Positions 1-10,422 of a stretch of DNA of 37,881 bases are shown in pieces. Below the pieces are notes generated by a model. That model saw nothing but the letters and a program-made list of their open reading frames with translations, ran no database searches and was not told where the DNA came from. Both the position numbers and the translations under genes were made by a program. The number at the start of each line of letters is the position of its first letter. The stretch's first letter is position 1. The stretch spans positions 1-37,881 of the forward strand of contig MPUH01000732.1 of assembly GCA_001970955.1 (NCBI GenBank), written 5' to 3'. Origin of the DNA: Stentor coeruleus (lineage: Eukaryota > Ciliophora > Heterotrichea > Heterotrichida > Stentoridae).

Positions 1-540
1 ATAATGATAATGAGGATTTTAATATTTTTTTGTTAAGAGTTATTGAGGATTTTGTGGGATTATAATAGGGTGGTAAAGAAATTTAATTGACATATTTTTT
101 TGGCATTTTTGCAGGTTTTTGGATGTAATGGCATGGATTTAGGTAATCTGATTTTTAGTTGGTTTTATAATTATTGAGTAGTGAGATAAGAACTTTATGG
201 TTAGTTATAACTTTATTAGAATTCAAGTCAAGCAGTTTAATTTTGTGAGCGTAATTCAACTTAAATGTATATATTCGAGAAAATAAAACTATAGATAATT
301 TATGATCAATATTCTAGGCATAACTTTACATTATTAAAACTTTCTACAAATCCTTGAAGATTTCAATAATCAACTTATTAAAACTTTCTACAATCCTTGA
401 AAATTACTTATATTATATATCCTCTATTATTCATCATAATATTAAAAGTATTATTGTATTAACATTATTGTAAAAAATATTTCAAGTTAGATTATGCAAA
501 ATACCACAATCCCTATCTTTAAAAATTCTTAAAATATGGA
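1..540. other. Spacer, no gene seen
   Basis: No supported coding region. The first 200 bases are T/G-rich with few C on the + strand, which elsewhere in this window marks the 3' flank of a plus-strand gene, so a gene may end just left of the window. A 27-28 nt imperfect direct repeat (TTATTAAAACTTTCTACAA followed by a TCCTTGAA core) lies at 331-358 and 375-401. No function is visible. Confidence 0.5.
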
Positions 541-2859
541 TCATTTCCTAGTCCTCCTCGTAACACTTTTCACTCTCCGCATTTTAATCTTTTTAGCGAC
601 AAACTGCGAAGGTGCTTTCACAGGACTAACCGACCTCAGTTTTTTCGACGAAGCCAATTTTTCACTCGCTAAAAAATTTATCGGCGACTCTGACTTAAAC
701 GCAGTAGGATTTTTTATCATTTCAATCTGGAGTTTTTTTTCATTAAGTTTCAGTTTCAACAACGCAATTGTATTCTGAGCAGATCGATTAGCGATTTCTT
801 CTGTATTCAAATCCTTTTGAAACTGTTCAATCGCAATTGAGTTCTGGGTTTTTTTATTAATAATTTCTTCTTTTATCGTAAACTCTATATATAACTCACT
901 TGTTTTTTCTTTAATTTTTATTTCTGTGACGAAATTTGAAATTTTATTAGCAATTTCATCAATCTGCCTTTCTCCTTGGATTTTAATTTTCTATATAATA
1001 ATTACATTAATCTGCCCATATATATCATCTATTTCATAACTCATTTTTTGACTTAATTCTCTTATAATTGTATATTCATTTTTTAAAGCTTCGAATTTCT
1101 GGTTCTCGCTTTCTCTAACATCTTCTAATCTAACCCCTTTAGTTTTAAGTTTTTTTTCCATATCAAATCTTTCCTTTTGTTTTTGAATAATCCTATTATG
1201 TAATTCTTCTAATGCACTTCCTCTAAACTGTAACCTGCCTATTATTTCTTGTAATTTAGGGATTATTGTTTTTTGCTGATGCTCATAATTCGCTTTAACA
1301 TTGTTATTAATAATCTCCAAATACTTGAAATTCAAAGGGTTTAAATCCAAGTTCAATTTTAAAATATTTCTTTTCCATCTAGACAACTCACTGAACTTTT
1401 GCGCTGTTTCATCTTTTAATGAATTGTTTTTCATATACAAATAAGCTAGAGTTTCATTTTCTTGTATAGCATTAGCCATCATCAATCCTCCTTTATCTCT
1501 AATTCTATTACTAGAAAGGTCTAAGCTTTTAAGAACTTTATTTTTACTCAATCCTTGACTTATTATTTCAACCCCTTTATCACTTATATGGTTATTGCTT
1601 AGATTTAAAGTTTTAAGGCCGTTGTTTTTAACTAGACCTTCAGCAAAACCATTAAGCCCATCACATACAATTCCACAATAACTAAGGTCAAGATTTTGTA
1701 AAGTGATATTTTCAGTTAAAAATTGAGTCATTCCTGATGATAACCCTTTACTAAAATCATTTTTCTTTAATACTAAATACCCGATTTGATTATTAATCCT
1801 CAATGCTGCCATAAGTTTAGCTAAACCCACTGTAGTTATTTCATTATAAGATATATCAAGTTTAATAATAGTACAATAACCTTGATATCCTCCACTTAAC
1901 ATAAGAGATATATACTCACAACCTTCATTAGTGATTTTATTCATCCCAAGATTCAATTCTCTTAAATCTGAATATGTTATAGCCACAGCAAGTTTCTCTA
2001 TGATTTTCCCTCCAAGCATGTTGTTTGATAGATTCAATGAGTTTAATGTTAGATTTTCTTGTAAACCTTGGATTATATACTCAAGACCCTCAGGACCAAT
2101 ACCAGTTCCAGCAAGATTTAAAATACTAAGCACTGATGGGTTTTTTAATATCCTTCCTACAGCTTGGGCTCCTAATATAGATAGACGATTTCTATGAAGA
2201 CCTTCATGAGAACTCAGATCTAAACTGATTAAACTGTTATGCCCATTTAGGATTTCTAATAACAGTTCACTACCTTCTGGAGAAATTTCATTACTAGATA
2301 AATCCAAGTGAACTATTATATTAGACAATGCAACTCGACGGACAAGTTTAATAGCCCCAAAATCTTTTAGAAGGTTTTTACTTAGGTCAACATATGCAAA
2401 ATAATTTGTCTCTTTTAGTATATCCCCTATGATTTTCGCTGATTGGTAACCAAGTCCTGACTCTTTCATTACGAATTTTCTATTGATAAAATGCTGAGCG
2501 CAACAGTTGATAAAACGTCTTTCTTGATCTCCAAGTACAGGTATGCTTAGATCTTGACATTTAGCTATATATAAATCTTGAACTTGTGATAAAGTCAATC
2601 CTGGTACTTGTTGATAAGTTTTAAATATGCTTTCTGCTGTCACTGGCCTTTTAAGCCTGTTTCTTGAAGATTTAGATACTGATATACCTCTTATACCATT
2701 ATTTTGTTTTGATAACCTTTGTGATACAGGACTATATTTCCTAATTGAAGCTGTGGTTTTTGGTCTTGAATCACTAAACATATACCCATCATCTAAATTC
2801 AAAGCAGACTCTAATCTACTCCACGAAGTTTCAAAAGTACGATTTTTCACTGAATCCAT
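541..2859 (-). CDS. Leucine-rich repeat protein with C-terminal coiled coil, 767 aa
   Basis: The gene has two exons, 2859-1006 and 990-541, joined across a 15-nt intron. About eleven leucine-rich repeats of the ribonuclease-inhibitor type (LxxLxLSxNxIxxxG, for example LKTLNLSNNHISDKG) fill roughly residues 150-520. They follow a basic, Ser-rich N-terminus of about 80 residues. After the repeats comes a long charged helical, coiled-coil-like region (about 530-720) and a basic tail rich in Arg/Lys/Ser ending RRTRK. RI-type LRR proteins are protein-interaction scaffolds, and many ciliate examples belong to axonemes or the cortex, but no specific orthologue can be named. The start is the first ATG of the open frame. 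The FHA gene lies 23 bp upstream on the same strand. Without the intron the frame stops at a TAG inside the intron, losing the last 149 residues. Confidence 0.9.
991..1005 (-). other. 15-nt intron in the LRR gene
   Basis: On the sense strand this reads GTAATTATTATATAG. It holds an in-frame TAG, and removing it joins two frames with no other change (…GQIN/KIKIQGERQIDEIANK…). It shares GTAA at positions 1-4, TA at 9-10 and AG at 14-15 with the other three introns in this window. Confidence 0.92.
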
Positions 2860-2882
2860 TAATATTAACTGATTATTTTTTT

Positions 2883-3764
2883 TTACATTATTTTCCCATT
2901 ACCATCCTCTACACCCTCACTAAGGTATGATTTAAAAATAGTCTCTCCAGCTTTGAAACTCATCCCATCAAAAATCTCAAAAAAACTCTCAGCAAAAAGC
3001 CATGTTCCATTTGTACTAGGTTTCTGCCCATCACCATCTGCAAGAATCCAAGAGCTTTCATAGATAAATGTACATTGGTATCTTGATAAACTAGAATCTT
3101 CAAAGATTATATGACAATCATCCATACGACCTATTTTGATAGGTGAATCATTTGGGGAAAATGTCCTTATTAGATTTTACGATTTGTGATTTGTTTTAGG
3201 ACCTTCTATGAATTTTAGTGTTAGGAAAGTGTTTTCGATTTTGGTTATCATGTGTGAGTTACCGAAAGAGAATATGAATGATGATGAAAATTTGATTGGG
3301 GATTTGATACGGATAAATGTACCTAAACCTTCACCCATGTCTTTTATAAAATAATTGTTTTTTTCTATGTGATGATTACCTTTGTTGTATTGGATCATGA
3401 AATGACGCTTGCCAATACCTTTTTCGTTTTCTGGGAGGAGGATATCGTTTATTAAGATTTCACCTTGTTTTTCAATACTCCCAGCATAGACACAACCATC
3501 TTTAACAACTCTTTTCCCTGTTTTGAGCCCTGAAGGGAAGATTTTGAACTTAATTCCTTTGGGCATGTGCTTGGTTTCTTTGACTTTTAGTGTTAGAATG
3601 AGTTGGTTTAATGATTTCAGCTCGAGACCTTTTTGGAAACTTGCTGATATTGGGTTTTCTTTAGTATCGATTTGGTTGTTTTCAGTGTTAAAGTTTGAGT
3701 TTTCTGATGGTAACAAGCAACACTAAATAGATTTTACACAGAGTCGGGATAGTTTGAACATCAT
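2883..3764 (-). CDS. Twin FHA-domain protein, 283 aa, three exons
   Basis: The exons are 3764-3738, 3722-3181 and 3165-2883. The C-terminal domain is a clear forkhead-associated fold: an IGR strand, then SRYQCTF (the SxxH region with Gln for His), then a W..DxxxxxxTNGTW block. An upstream segment (GIGKRHFMI…FIKDMGEGLGTFI) looks like a second, diverged FHA. FHA domains bind phosphothreonine peptides; here the first has lost some signature residues. The short first exon, starting with two ATGs, encodes MMFKLSRLCCCLL, whose Cys cluster could be palmitoylated (inference). The longest frame without splicing begins at a TTG, which is why the first exon is easily missed. Only 23 bp separate the stop from the start of the LRR gene. 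Confidence 0.85.
3166..3180 (-). other. 15-nt intron 2 of the FHA gene
   Basis: The sense-strand sequence is GTAAAATCTAATAAG. It begins with an in-frame TAA. Splicing restores the frame TCG ACA TTT TCC and supplies the IGR strand of the second FHA domain, which is strong domain-level support. Confidence 0.92.
3723..3737 (-). other. 15-nt intron 1 of the FHA gene
   Basis: The sense-strand sequence is GTAAAATCTATTTAG, which differs from the second intron of the same gene at only two positions. It ends in a TAG that would stop the frame. Splicing joins a nine-codon first exon, beginning with ATG, to the frame that otherwise has no ATG start. Confidence 0.8.
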
Positions 3765-4678
3765 GAAATTTTTATATGATAAATTGAAAATTCTTAGTAT
3801 GAGTTATGAAATATGAAGAAAAGTTTTGAGATGTGATGATTAGAAGATGTGATGAATGATAAAGATATTGATTGGTTTTAGGATGATAGGAATGTGTAAT
3901 TTGGTAAAGATGTTGAATTTAGTTATTAGTTTTAGGAGAGGATTATTGATATTTTTTATGTGTAAAATTTTGTGTATAACTGTTGTGAGTATGATTATAG
4001 TTTGATATTTGATATGATTTATAAGGAAGATGGGCTATTGAGAGGTTATAAAATTGTTATTATTGAGGCATAGGAAGTAAGAGTGATTTATGATAGGAAT
4101 TGTTGTTTAAGTATTTATTTTGAAATATTCTGATTAGAAGACGATAAATTCCCTTAAGACAAGATAAGAAAATTATTATAGTATGGAAATATGCATATTG
4201 TAGTAAAAAAATAATGAGAAATTGTAAAAAGAACTTTTAGGTCATAAGATTATCTGTTTACCGATAAATAATATAATTATAGATATATATATTAATAAGA
4301 CAATAATAATTCCACCTTAAAATATTATTGGAAAAAATATATAATAATCCTAAAAATAATCTCTTACACGATAAAGTATCCAAAAAGTTAAACCAAAATC
4401 AATAAATTAAGGGGAAAAAAATAATATTAAAATATAACATTCCTAAACATAAATCTATTAACAACTATACAACTCCAAAAAAAAACCAAATCATCTAAAT
4501 AATTCCCAAAATTAAAAAATCTTTAATAATCTAATCATAACTATTCAAATAAAACCAATTGATAATCCTTAACCTTACTAATATCTTAATAATATTAAAA
4601 ATATACTTTAAATATTTATGTTAATTATTCTATCTTGTCAACTAATGACAACTTGAAATGTATCTTCTAATTAGGATT
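3765..4678. other. Spacer of 914 bp with a composition switch
   Basis: No gene is visible. From 3765 to about 4250 the + strand is G-rich and C-poor (the sense-strand C-rich 5' flank of the FHA gene). From about 4290 to 4620 it turns C-rich and G-poor (the 3' flank of the minus-strand gene at 4679). The switch near 4260 is the likely boundary between the two transcription units. Confidence 0.5.
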
Positions 4679-5206
4679 TCAATATAAGTTTTGTAATGCT
4701 TTTTTATTAGTAAAGAAATGCTTTGTTGTCGATATACTCTTAGAAGTAATTAATGGTCTAGAAGTCAAAATCATTGTGCTTTTTGCTTGTCTTTCTGTTT
4801 CTCTGGAGCACAAATGAGGATTTATATGAAGTTCTTCAGCAGTTAAATGCAAAAACTGAGAAAAAAGTGTCCCATGACTATTTCGATCTTCAGAGTAGTC
4901 GTTTTTTTTCCTCTCAGATATTCTAGTCAAATCTATATAATAGCTTCTTTCTATAGGCACATACTTATCTTTTGATAGCCTGTATATGTGGAGTTTGCCT
5001 GCAAAAATTTTGTATTTTTCCTTTTGAAAAAACTCTTCACTTTTTGAATTTTGCTTCAAAACTGTGTTTGTAATGTATTTATTCTGAGTAAAATCCTTGG
5101 CTAAGTATTTGTAGCTGTTTGTTATGCTAGAAATAGCTTCTTTGCTCGACTCTTTTGCAATACAAAATTCGCTTAGAGTTTTTTTCTTTTTCTCTCTTAT
5201 GAACAT
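4679..5206 (-). CDS. Uncharacterised basic protein, 175 aa
   Basis: This is an open frame from ATG to TGA with coding-like composition and no recognised domain. It is basic and hydrophilic, starts MFIREKKKKTLSEFC, and has a short possible beta segment near residues 65-93 (YKIFAGKLHIYRLSK…SYYIDLTRI). There are no membrane segments and no signal peptide. Both flanks follow the skew pattern seen at the real genes here: the + strand is C-rich downstream of the stop. It could be lineage-specific. The gene call is supported by length and flanks, but the function is unknown. Confidence 0.65.
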   Translation of the reverse strand: MFIREKKKKTLSEFCIAKESSKEAISSITNSYKYLAKDFTQNKYITNTVLKQNSKSEEFFQKEKYKIFAGKLHIYRLSKDKYVPIERSYYIDLTRISERKKNDYSEDRNSHGTLFSQFLHLTAEELHINPHLCSRETERQAKSTMILTSRPLITSKSISTTKHFFTNKKALQNLY

Positions 5207-5536
5207 TATGATTATATACTAATCTTCCCATTCATTCATATCATATCACATTTAAATATCTAATCCATACCTTTTTTTAATAAACCTTCTTCAAATTAAA
5301 AATCTATTCCTAACAAAACTCCTAAATTAAACCTTAAAAATTTAATAAAACTATAAAACCCTTTCAAAAATCCAATCATCTCCACCATTATCTTTCCCAA
5401 CTTTTCGCTCTCTCTAAATATTTTATCTTCCAACATTCATCATCACAATTTTATCACACAAAAAATATCATAAAATTTATAAACCCTAAAACATCATCTA
5501 AAAAAAACCCTTAAAAAAACTATTATAACCAAAAAT
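5207..5536. other. Divergent spacer, 330 bp
   Basis: This lies between the starts of two divergent genes. Most of it is A/T/C with very few G on the + strand, matching the 5'-flank composition of the plus-strand RRM-KH gene. No clear promoter element was recognised. Confidence 0.5.
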
Positions 5537-6349
5537 ATGGACATAAGCCGAGAAACCAAAAGTAAAATCAAAGCTTATATGGAGCAACAAGGGATATCCC
5601 CAAACACAAAATCCTTAGAAATAAAATGTTCACAATCATCCATCATTCCTCAACAACACTTACAAAAACTCTTTGAAAACTTTGGGGTAATCGAACAAAT
5701 TGATTATAAAGATAAAACTTTTACATATATTCTCACATACAAACATGCATCTGATGCTATGCTTGCAAAAATATCATTAGAAGGAGCTAGTATTGATGAT
5801 ATTGGCTATGAATTTTCTCTATCTTTTGTTGAAAATGAAGAAAGTAATAGGGTTTTCGAATTCATGCCAACACCTGAAGTTTTTATACCAATTGCCAGGA
5901 AAAATTCAATAATTTCTAAAGCTGAACTTCCTGAGTCGTTAAAATATATAGCTTGGTTTCCTATATCAATGGAAGATAGTGAAAATTTTCATTTGAAAGA
6001 AAAACTTTTAGGGGCTAAAGGTTGCAATTTTAGAAAAATTGTCGAAATTTGTGCTAAGGATTTTGTTGTACCTGAACGGTCAAAGGATTTAATTAAGCTG
6101 AAGATTATTAATGAGCCTGAGTTTTCAATTAAATTAACATCAAGATATTGTCAGAAATTTCAAACTGCTTGTGGGTTGATATATGAGTTAATAACAGTAG
6201 TTTTCGAAGAATACAAACGTTACTGCGAGATCCAAGGACTCAACCCATCTTCACTACGTGTACGTAAACTTGAACAAGTTCGTGGAAGGGCTCGTGTGTT
6301 CCAAGAGCGACACGAAGATCCATCAATATACTCAATTTTAGAACAGTAA
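5537..6349 (+). CDS. RRM-KH RNA-binding protein, 270 aa
   Basis: Residues 26-98 have RRM-like spacing (beta-1 SLEIKCSQ, then helix LQKLFENFGVIEQIDY, then the beta-3 region FTYILTYKHASDAMLAKISLEG). Residues 136-228 form a KH-type domain, with the GxxG loop in LLGAKGCNFRKIVE (G159-G162) followed by a long helix before a basic tail containing VRGRARVF. KH and RRM domains both bind single-stranded RNA, so the protein is probably a splicing or mRNA-handling factor; no orthologue can be named. The start is the first ATG after a C-rich leader. The stop lies 37 bp from the stop of the convergent PRMT gene, so the two 3' ends nearly touch. Confidence 0.82.
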   Translation: MDISRETKSKIKAYMEQQGISPNTKSLEIKCSQSSIIPQQHLQKLFENFGVIEQIDYKDKTFTYILTYKHASDAMLAKISLEGASIDDIGYEFSLSFVENEESNRVFEFMPTPEVFIPIARKNSIISKAELPESLKYIAWFPISMEDSENFHLKEKLLGAKGCNFRKIVEICAKDFVVPERSKDLIKLKIINEPEFSIKLTSRYCQKFQTACGLIYELITVVFEEYKRYCEIQGLNPSSLRVRKLEQVRGRARVFQERHEDPSIYSILEQ

Positions 6350-6386
6350 TAATAACTCATAAAAATCTTAACTACAAAAAATATAC

Positions 6387-7427
6387 TTAACTAGCAAGTT
6401 GAAACATCTGCATTGAATTCAACGGAAACTTCCCTCCTAAATGAAACGAGATTTTAAAAACCATTTCTCTATTTTTCCTCATATTCATCCTAGAAGCAAA
6501 ACTCCCATTAAGTATCTGGCCAATTTCAACAGGTTGTGAATGATCTAAATAATAAACCGACTGTTTCCAATAAGTTGTCTTATTTTTAGGTCCTGTGTTT
6601 ATAACAATAGGTTTATGACAATGCGAAAAAGTGACTTCAAACCAAGAAATCAAAGCATGTAAAAAATCTTTTTTAGTAAACTGTATTGAATACTGACTAA
6701 CAAAATTTAAATGATCTTTAGTCACAACATAAAGATCTGCTTCAAAAACAGGACAACTCGTCGACACAATACTTTCACTTGATATTTCTTCAACTCTCAC
6801 ATCTTTTAAACATATTTTCCTAAAAACACTCATATCAATACCATAAACATCAGACCAAAACTCAATTCTCTCATCTTTATATTTAGCATCTTCTATTCCT
6901 GCGATAAACAATTTCGCTTTGTCTGGAAAAAGTATACCACCTGGAATAAGATATTTATCTCTTGCATATATTATTGATTCTAATAAGTTTTCACATAATA
7001 AAGAATATCCCATCCAATCAGATATGATTATATCAACATATGTTGGTAAAGTTATATTTTCGATTTTATCTTTGATGAATTTTATGTTTTTAAAACCATT
7101 TTTTATAGCTGTTTGTTCAGCAAAATCGATTATGTCTGTTGAATCGATAGCGTATATTTCTCGAGCACCTGCTTTTGAAGCGAAGAAACTTAGTATGCCA
7201 GTACCGCAATTTAAGTTTAAGACTATTTTGTCTTGGAAAAGATAAGAATTACGTAAAATTGCGTTTTTAAAGGATTTGACACGGATTTTGTCTTTTAGAA
7301 TTTCTTCGTGGATTGAGTAGTTATTGTAGGATTCAAAGAAAACTTCGCTGGACTGGGGTTTTGTGTATGTGTCGTTCCAGTTCAGATCTGTTGTAAAATC
7401 AGTCTCATTACTTGGGCTATAATGCAT
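6387..7427 (-). CDS. Protein arginine methyltransferase, PRMT1-like, diverged
   Basis: At 346 aa it aligns end to end with type I PRMTs from memory of the family: FFESYNNYSIHEEILKD (YFDSY..IHEEMLKD), motif I VLNLNCGTGIL (69-79), post-I YAID (92-95), the double-E loop SDWMGYSLLCENLL (136-149), the RDKYLIPGGILFPD block, and TYWKQSVYYL (285-294; THW loop). Family members transfer methyl groups from S-adenosylmethionine to arginine in histones and RNA-binding proteins. Several key positions are changed: the first Gly of motif I is Asn, the post-I Glu is Asp, the first Glu of the double-E loop is Asp, the THW His is Tyr and the YFxxY Tyr is Phe. Activity may be altered or lost. Confidence 0.9.
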   Translation of the reverse strand: MHYSPSNETDFTTDLNWNDTYTKPQSSEVFFESYNNYSIHEEILKDKIRVKSFKNAILRNSYLFQDKIVLNLNCGTGILSFFASKAGAREIYAIDSTDIIDFAEQTAIKNGFKNIKFIKDKIENITLPTYVDIIISDWMGYSLLCENLLESIIYARDKYLIPGGILFPDKAKLFIAGIEDAKYKDERIEFWSDVYGIDMSVFRKICLKDVRVEEISSESIVSTSCPVFEADLYVVTKDHLNFVSQYSIQFTKKDFLHALISWFEVTFSHCHKPIVINTGPKNKTTYWKQSVYYLDHSQPVEIGQILNGSFASRMNMRKNREMVFKISFHLGGKFPLNSMQMFQLAS

Positions 7428-7835
7428 TTTAGATAGAGATTTATTAGATAAGGGTTGATTTGGAAAAGTAAGTATATTTAAAGGGAAGAAATAGTTTTAT
7501 TATAATTTTTGTTAGCATTCCAAATATTTTTATGATTTCCTAAGATTTAATACCCTGCAATTTTATCTTTTAACTAATTATCATATGNTTTTGTTAGCAT
7601 TCCAAATATTTTTATGATTTCCTAAGATTTAATACCCTGCAATTTTATCTTTTAACTAATTATCATATGGTTTAAAATATATTTATACATCCTAAAAATC
7701 TTCAGATATTTTTGATGATAATTTAAATGTATTTTATAGTTTTTTTCTTGGCATAATAGCTTTAGCTAAATAATTTTATTTATTCCTAAATACTCAGAAT
7801 CTAAAATTAAGAAAGAGTTTTATCTTAATATATTT
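7428..7835. other. Spacer of about 408 bp with an assembly duplication
   Basis: No gene. It holds an 81-nt perfect direct repeat either side of a single N and otherwise AT-rich sequence. The part next to the PRMT start is G-rich on + (its C-rich 5' flank). Real length is probably about 82 bp shorter. Confidence 0.5.
7507..7669. repeat. 81-nt duplicated contig end around N (7588)
   Basis: Bases 7507-7587 and 7589-7669 are identical by eye and flank a single N. This looks like two overlapping contig ends joined without merging rather than a biological repeat. Confidence 0.85.
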
Positions 7836-8231
7836 TCAACAAATACTCCTAGTTTTATCTTTAAGGTAAGTATAAAGAACAGAATTTTCTACCATAACTC
7901 GTGGCGGGATTATAAGCTCAGGGACTTCTGTCAAATATTGAGGTTCTTGAATATCCCCTCGATATTCAGTCATGATATCTGGTACATATTGCAAAGTCTT
8001 AAGATATTCTTCTTTAATCTGAGGCTTAATCGATATAGTTTTTTGAGGCTCAGGATCAATTTTCGGTAAGTCTTGATATCTGGTTTGAGTCTCTTCTTTT
8101 TTCTCTATAGGCTTTTCGCTTATTGTAAATCCGTATTGTTTTTCTATCATAAAAAGTTCTTCTTGTAAAAGCTTCAGACGCTCATCGATTAAGTTGACTG
8201 AGTTTAGAGTGATGTTTTCGAGACTGTTCAT
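7836..8231 (-). CDS. Uncharacterised small protein, 131 aa
   Basis: An ATG-to-TGA frame. The N-terminal 45 residues are helical and amphipathic (LIDERLKLLQEELFMIEKQYGF), likely a short coiled coil. The rest is charged and Pro-rich and contains several YLxxVPxLI-like pieces (YLKTLQYVPDIM, YLTEVPELI). No known domain. Flanking composition fits a minus-strand gene (G-rich on + upstream of its start). Function unknown. Confidence 0.6.
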   Translation of the reverse strand: MNSLENITLNSVNLIDERLKLLQEELFMIEKQYGFTISEKPIEKKEETQTRYQDLPKIDPEPQKTISIKPQIKEEYLKTLQYVPDIMTEYRGDIQEPQYLTEVPELIIPPRVMVENSVLYTYLKDKTRSIC

Positions 8232-8688
8232 TTTATATAAAAATAAAAAATTTATTATGTCTTTAATGAAAAGGATTAAATTTGATATATGATTTGTGTG
8301 TTTTTTTTGGTTTATAAGTAGAAAAAATTTTAGGTAGAATGTGTATAATAATATATTAAGATTTGATGCTTATGTTAAATGATTTTGATAAATGAGGATA
8401 AAAGGTTTTTTTTTGATGCTTTAAGATTATATATTTAAGATTATGAGGATTGGTAATAATTTTAAAGTAAAAAGGTTTTATGGTTTTTGAGTATAAGAAA
8501 TAACGATTGAAATATGAGGTTTGATAAAGGATTCTTCATGATTAGGAAAAAATATTTTAATAATAAGAGAGTGATGAGATAGTAATTTTCGATAGATGAT
8601 GAAATAGTTTAGTTTCTAGGTTAAATATAGTTATAATATTACATTTAATTCATTAAATGTTTTCAAAAGCAAGTTAATTCTAGTAAAT
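8232..8688. other. Divergent spacer, 457 bp
   Basis: T/G-rich on the + strand, almost free of C, over most of its length. This matches the 5' flank of the minus-strand gene at 7836-8231. The last ~60 bp before the plus-strand ATG at 8689 carry more A and C. No gene or recognised element. Confidence 0.5.
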
Positions 8689-10179
8689 ATGCACAAACGA
8701 ACCAATAACAATTTGTCTGAACCAAAAGCTTCTAATGTTATATCTCAAACAGATAGAAGAGCCTCAAGGACAAAAAAGTCTAAAACAAGCTATTTACAGG
8801 CTATTTCAACCTTGCCTTTAATCAAAGATGTAAGTACACCAACAGCAGGCAAATTCATCAAAATTAAAGAAGAATCAAAAAGTGCTACTCATTTACTTAC
8901 ATCTTCACGAACCCCAACTAAGCTACCTCAAATGAATAAGGAAGATGAACCAAAACTAAAGCTCAGAATACCTTCTTTTAGTATCCAAGCTGATGATTTT
9001 ATCAAATCAGTAGGAGATACTCAAGTTAAATTTACTAATCATACTCATAGCGAAAGTTTGCTAGTTAATATAGAATCTATTAGCTTACAAAAATCCAACG
9101 AAGATATTTTAAGCCCAATATTTGAAACAAAATCCCCAAAAAATGAAAGCAAAGAAATTTTAACATCAAAGCAACAAAAAGAAGAAAGTCCAAGCCAAAC
9201 TTTAACCATAGACTTTCTAAAATCGCGACTTAAAATTTCTGAAGAAAAATACTCTAAACTTGAAATTAACTACCAAAACGATGCAAACAGTCTTAAAAAA
9301 GAAATAGAGCAATTTAGAAACGAAATCAAAAGACTTTTAGTAGAAAATGATAACCTCAAAGCTAAGGTAGAAAGTTCCATCAGATTTTCTGAGGAGCAAA
9401 TAAAACTAAACCAAAGTAAATTCCTTATTAACTACAAAGAAAATACAGAACTACAAGAAACCCTAAAAGAAAAAAACAGCGAAATAGCTCAACTTGGCGA
9501 TATTTTAAAAAGAAACTATATCGAAAAACGCGAACGAGAAGACTTTATTAAAAACCTCCAAAATCAAATATCAACCCTCCAAAATGATAATAAAACCAAA
9601 TCTGAATCTTATCTCACACTTCAAAAAAACCTAAATTCCATATCTGAAGAATACGAAAAAGAAAAAATCAAATACAACAAAACAAAACAAAAACATAAAA
9701 ATTTCAAAGATATTCTTAAAACAAATAATACTTTAGAAGCGAAACTTAAAGAAACCTCAAGTTGTTTGAATTTTGTAAATGGGAATCTAAAAGATGTGAA
9801 GATCACATTTACGAAATATAAAGAAAAAGCTGAAGAAACTGAACAATCACTTAAAGCCCAGATTATAAAATATCAGTCGATTTGTCAAGAAGCAAGTTCT
9901 TTGAATTGGATTAAAGAAAAATCTAAAATTAGGAAAAATTTATCTTTAGTCAATTTATCGACAAAAAGTAATCAAGAACAAGATTTTATTCAATTAAATA
10001 ACAAAATTAGTTATTTAGAAAACCAAGTTGATATATTGAATCAGCAGATAACTAAGATGACTAGAGATTTACAGTATTATAAACAACAATTAGAAAATAA
10101 ATGCAAACTTATTGAGATGATTGAAAATAGCATGAAAGGAAATGTTTTGAGTGTAGAAGGAAAAAAAGGAAATGATTAA
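8689..10179 (+). CDS. Coiled-coil protein, family member 1, 496 aa
   Basis: A disordered Ser/Lys/Thr-rich N-terminus (1-170) is followed by near-continuous coiled coil (175-490). It belongs with the genes at 10423, 13168 and 15028: the core YSKLEINYQNDANSLKKEIE (188-207) recurs in all four, and later blocks such as RNYIEKREREDFIKNLQNQI and DLQYYKQQLENK match member 4 (RNKYDRREKEEVIKDLQDKV and DVEYYKKSLEER). It ends shortly after the last shared block, without the C-terminal tail of members 2 and 4. It is the only member on the + strand. Its stop is 243 bp from the end of member 2, so the two converge. A structural role is likely but unproven. Confidence 0.85.
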   Translation: MHKRTNNNLSEPKASNVISQTDRRASRTKKSKTSYLQAISTLPLIKDVSTPTAGKFIKIKEESKSATHLLTSSRTPTKLPQMNKEDEPKLKLRIPSFSIQADDFIKSVGDTQVKFTNHTHSESLLVNIESISLQKSNEDILSPIFETKSPKNESKEILTSKQQKEESPSQTLTIDFLKSRLKISEEKYSKLEINYQNDANSLKKEIEQFRNEIKRLLVENDNLKAKVESSIRFSEEQIKLNQSKFLINYKENTELQETLKEKNSEIAQLGDILKRNYIEKREREDFIKNLQNQISTLQNDNKTKSESYLTLQKNLNSISEEYEKEKIKYNKTKQKHKNFKDILKTNNTLEAKLKETSSCLNFVNGNLKDVKITFTKYKEKAEETEQSLKAQIIKYQSICQEASSLNWIKEKSKIRKNLSLVNLSTKSNQEQDFIQLNNKISYLENQVDILNQQITKMTRDLQYYKQQLENKCKLIEMIENSMKGNVLSVEGKKGND

Positions 10180-10422
10180 ATTTGATAACAAATAAAAGTT
10201 TTGGGCTTTAATAGTTTTGTTGGGATAATGATTTTTTTAGTGTATAATTATGATTTGATAAAGAGAATAAATTTTTTTGGTTGGGTTTTATAATTTTTTT
10301 GATGTTGGAGGTGTATCAAAATATTAGATAGTTTATTGTGTGACTAGTTTTATATGATTTATTTTTTTGGTATAATCAAATTTTGTGAGTTTTTATAATT
10401 TTTTTAATTAGGATTAAGTGGT

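Noticed and set aside
2860-2882. Fusion of the FHA and LRR genes through a short intron
   Set aside because: The only GT...AG candidate is 18 nt and leads at once to a TAA; the two genes are separate.
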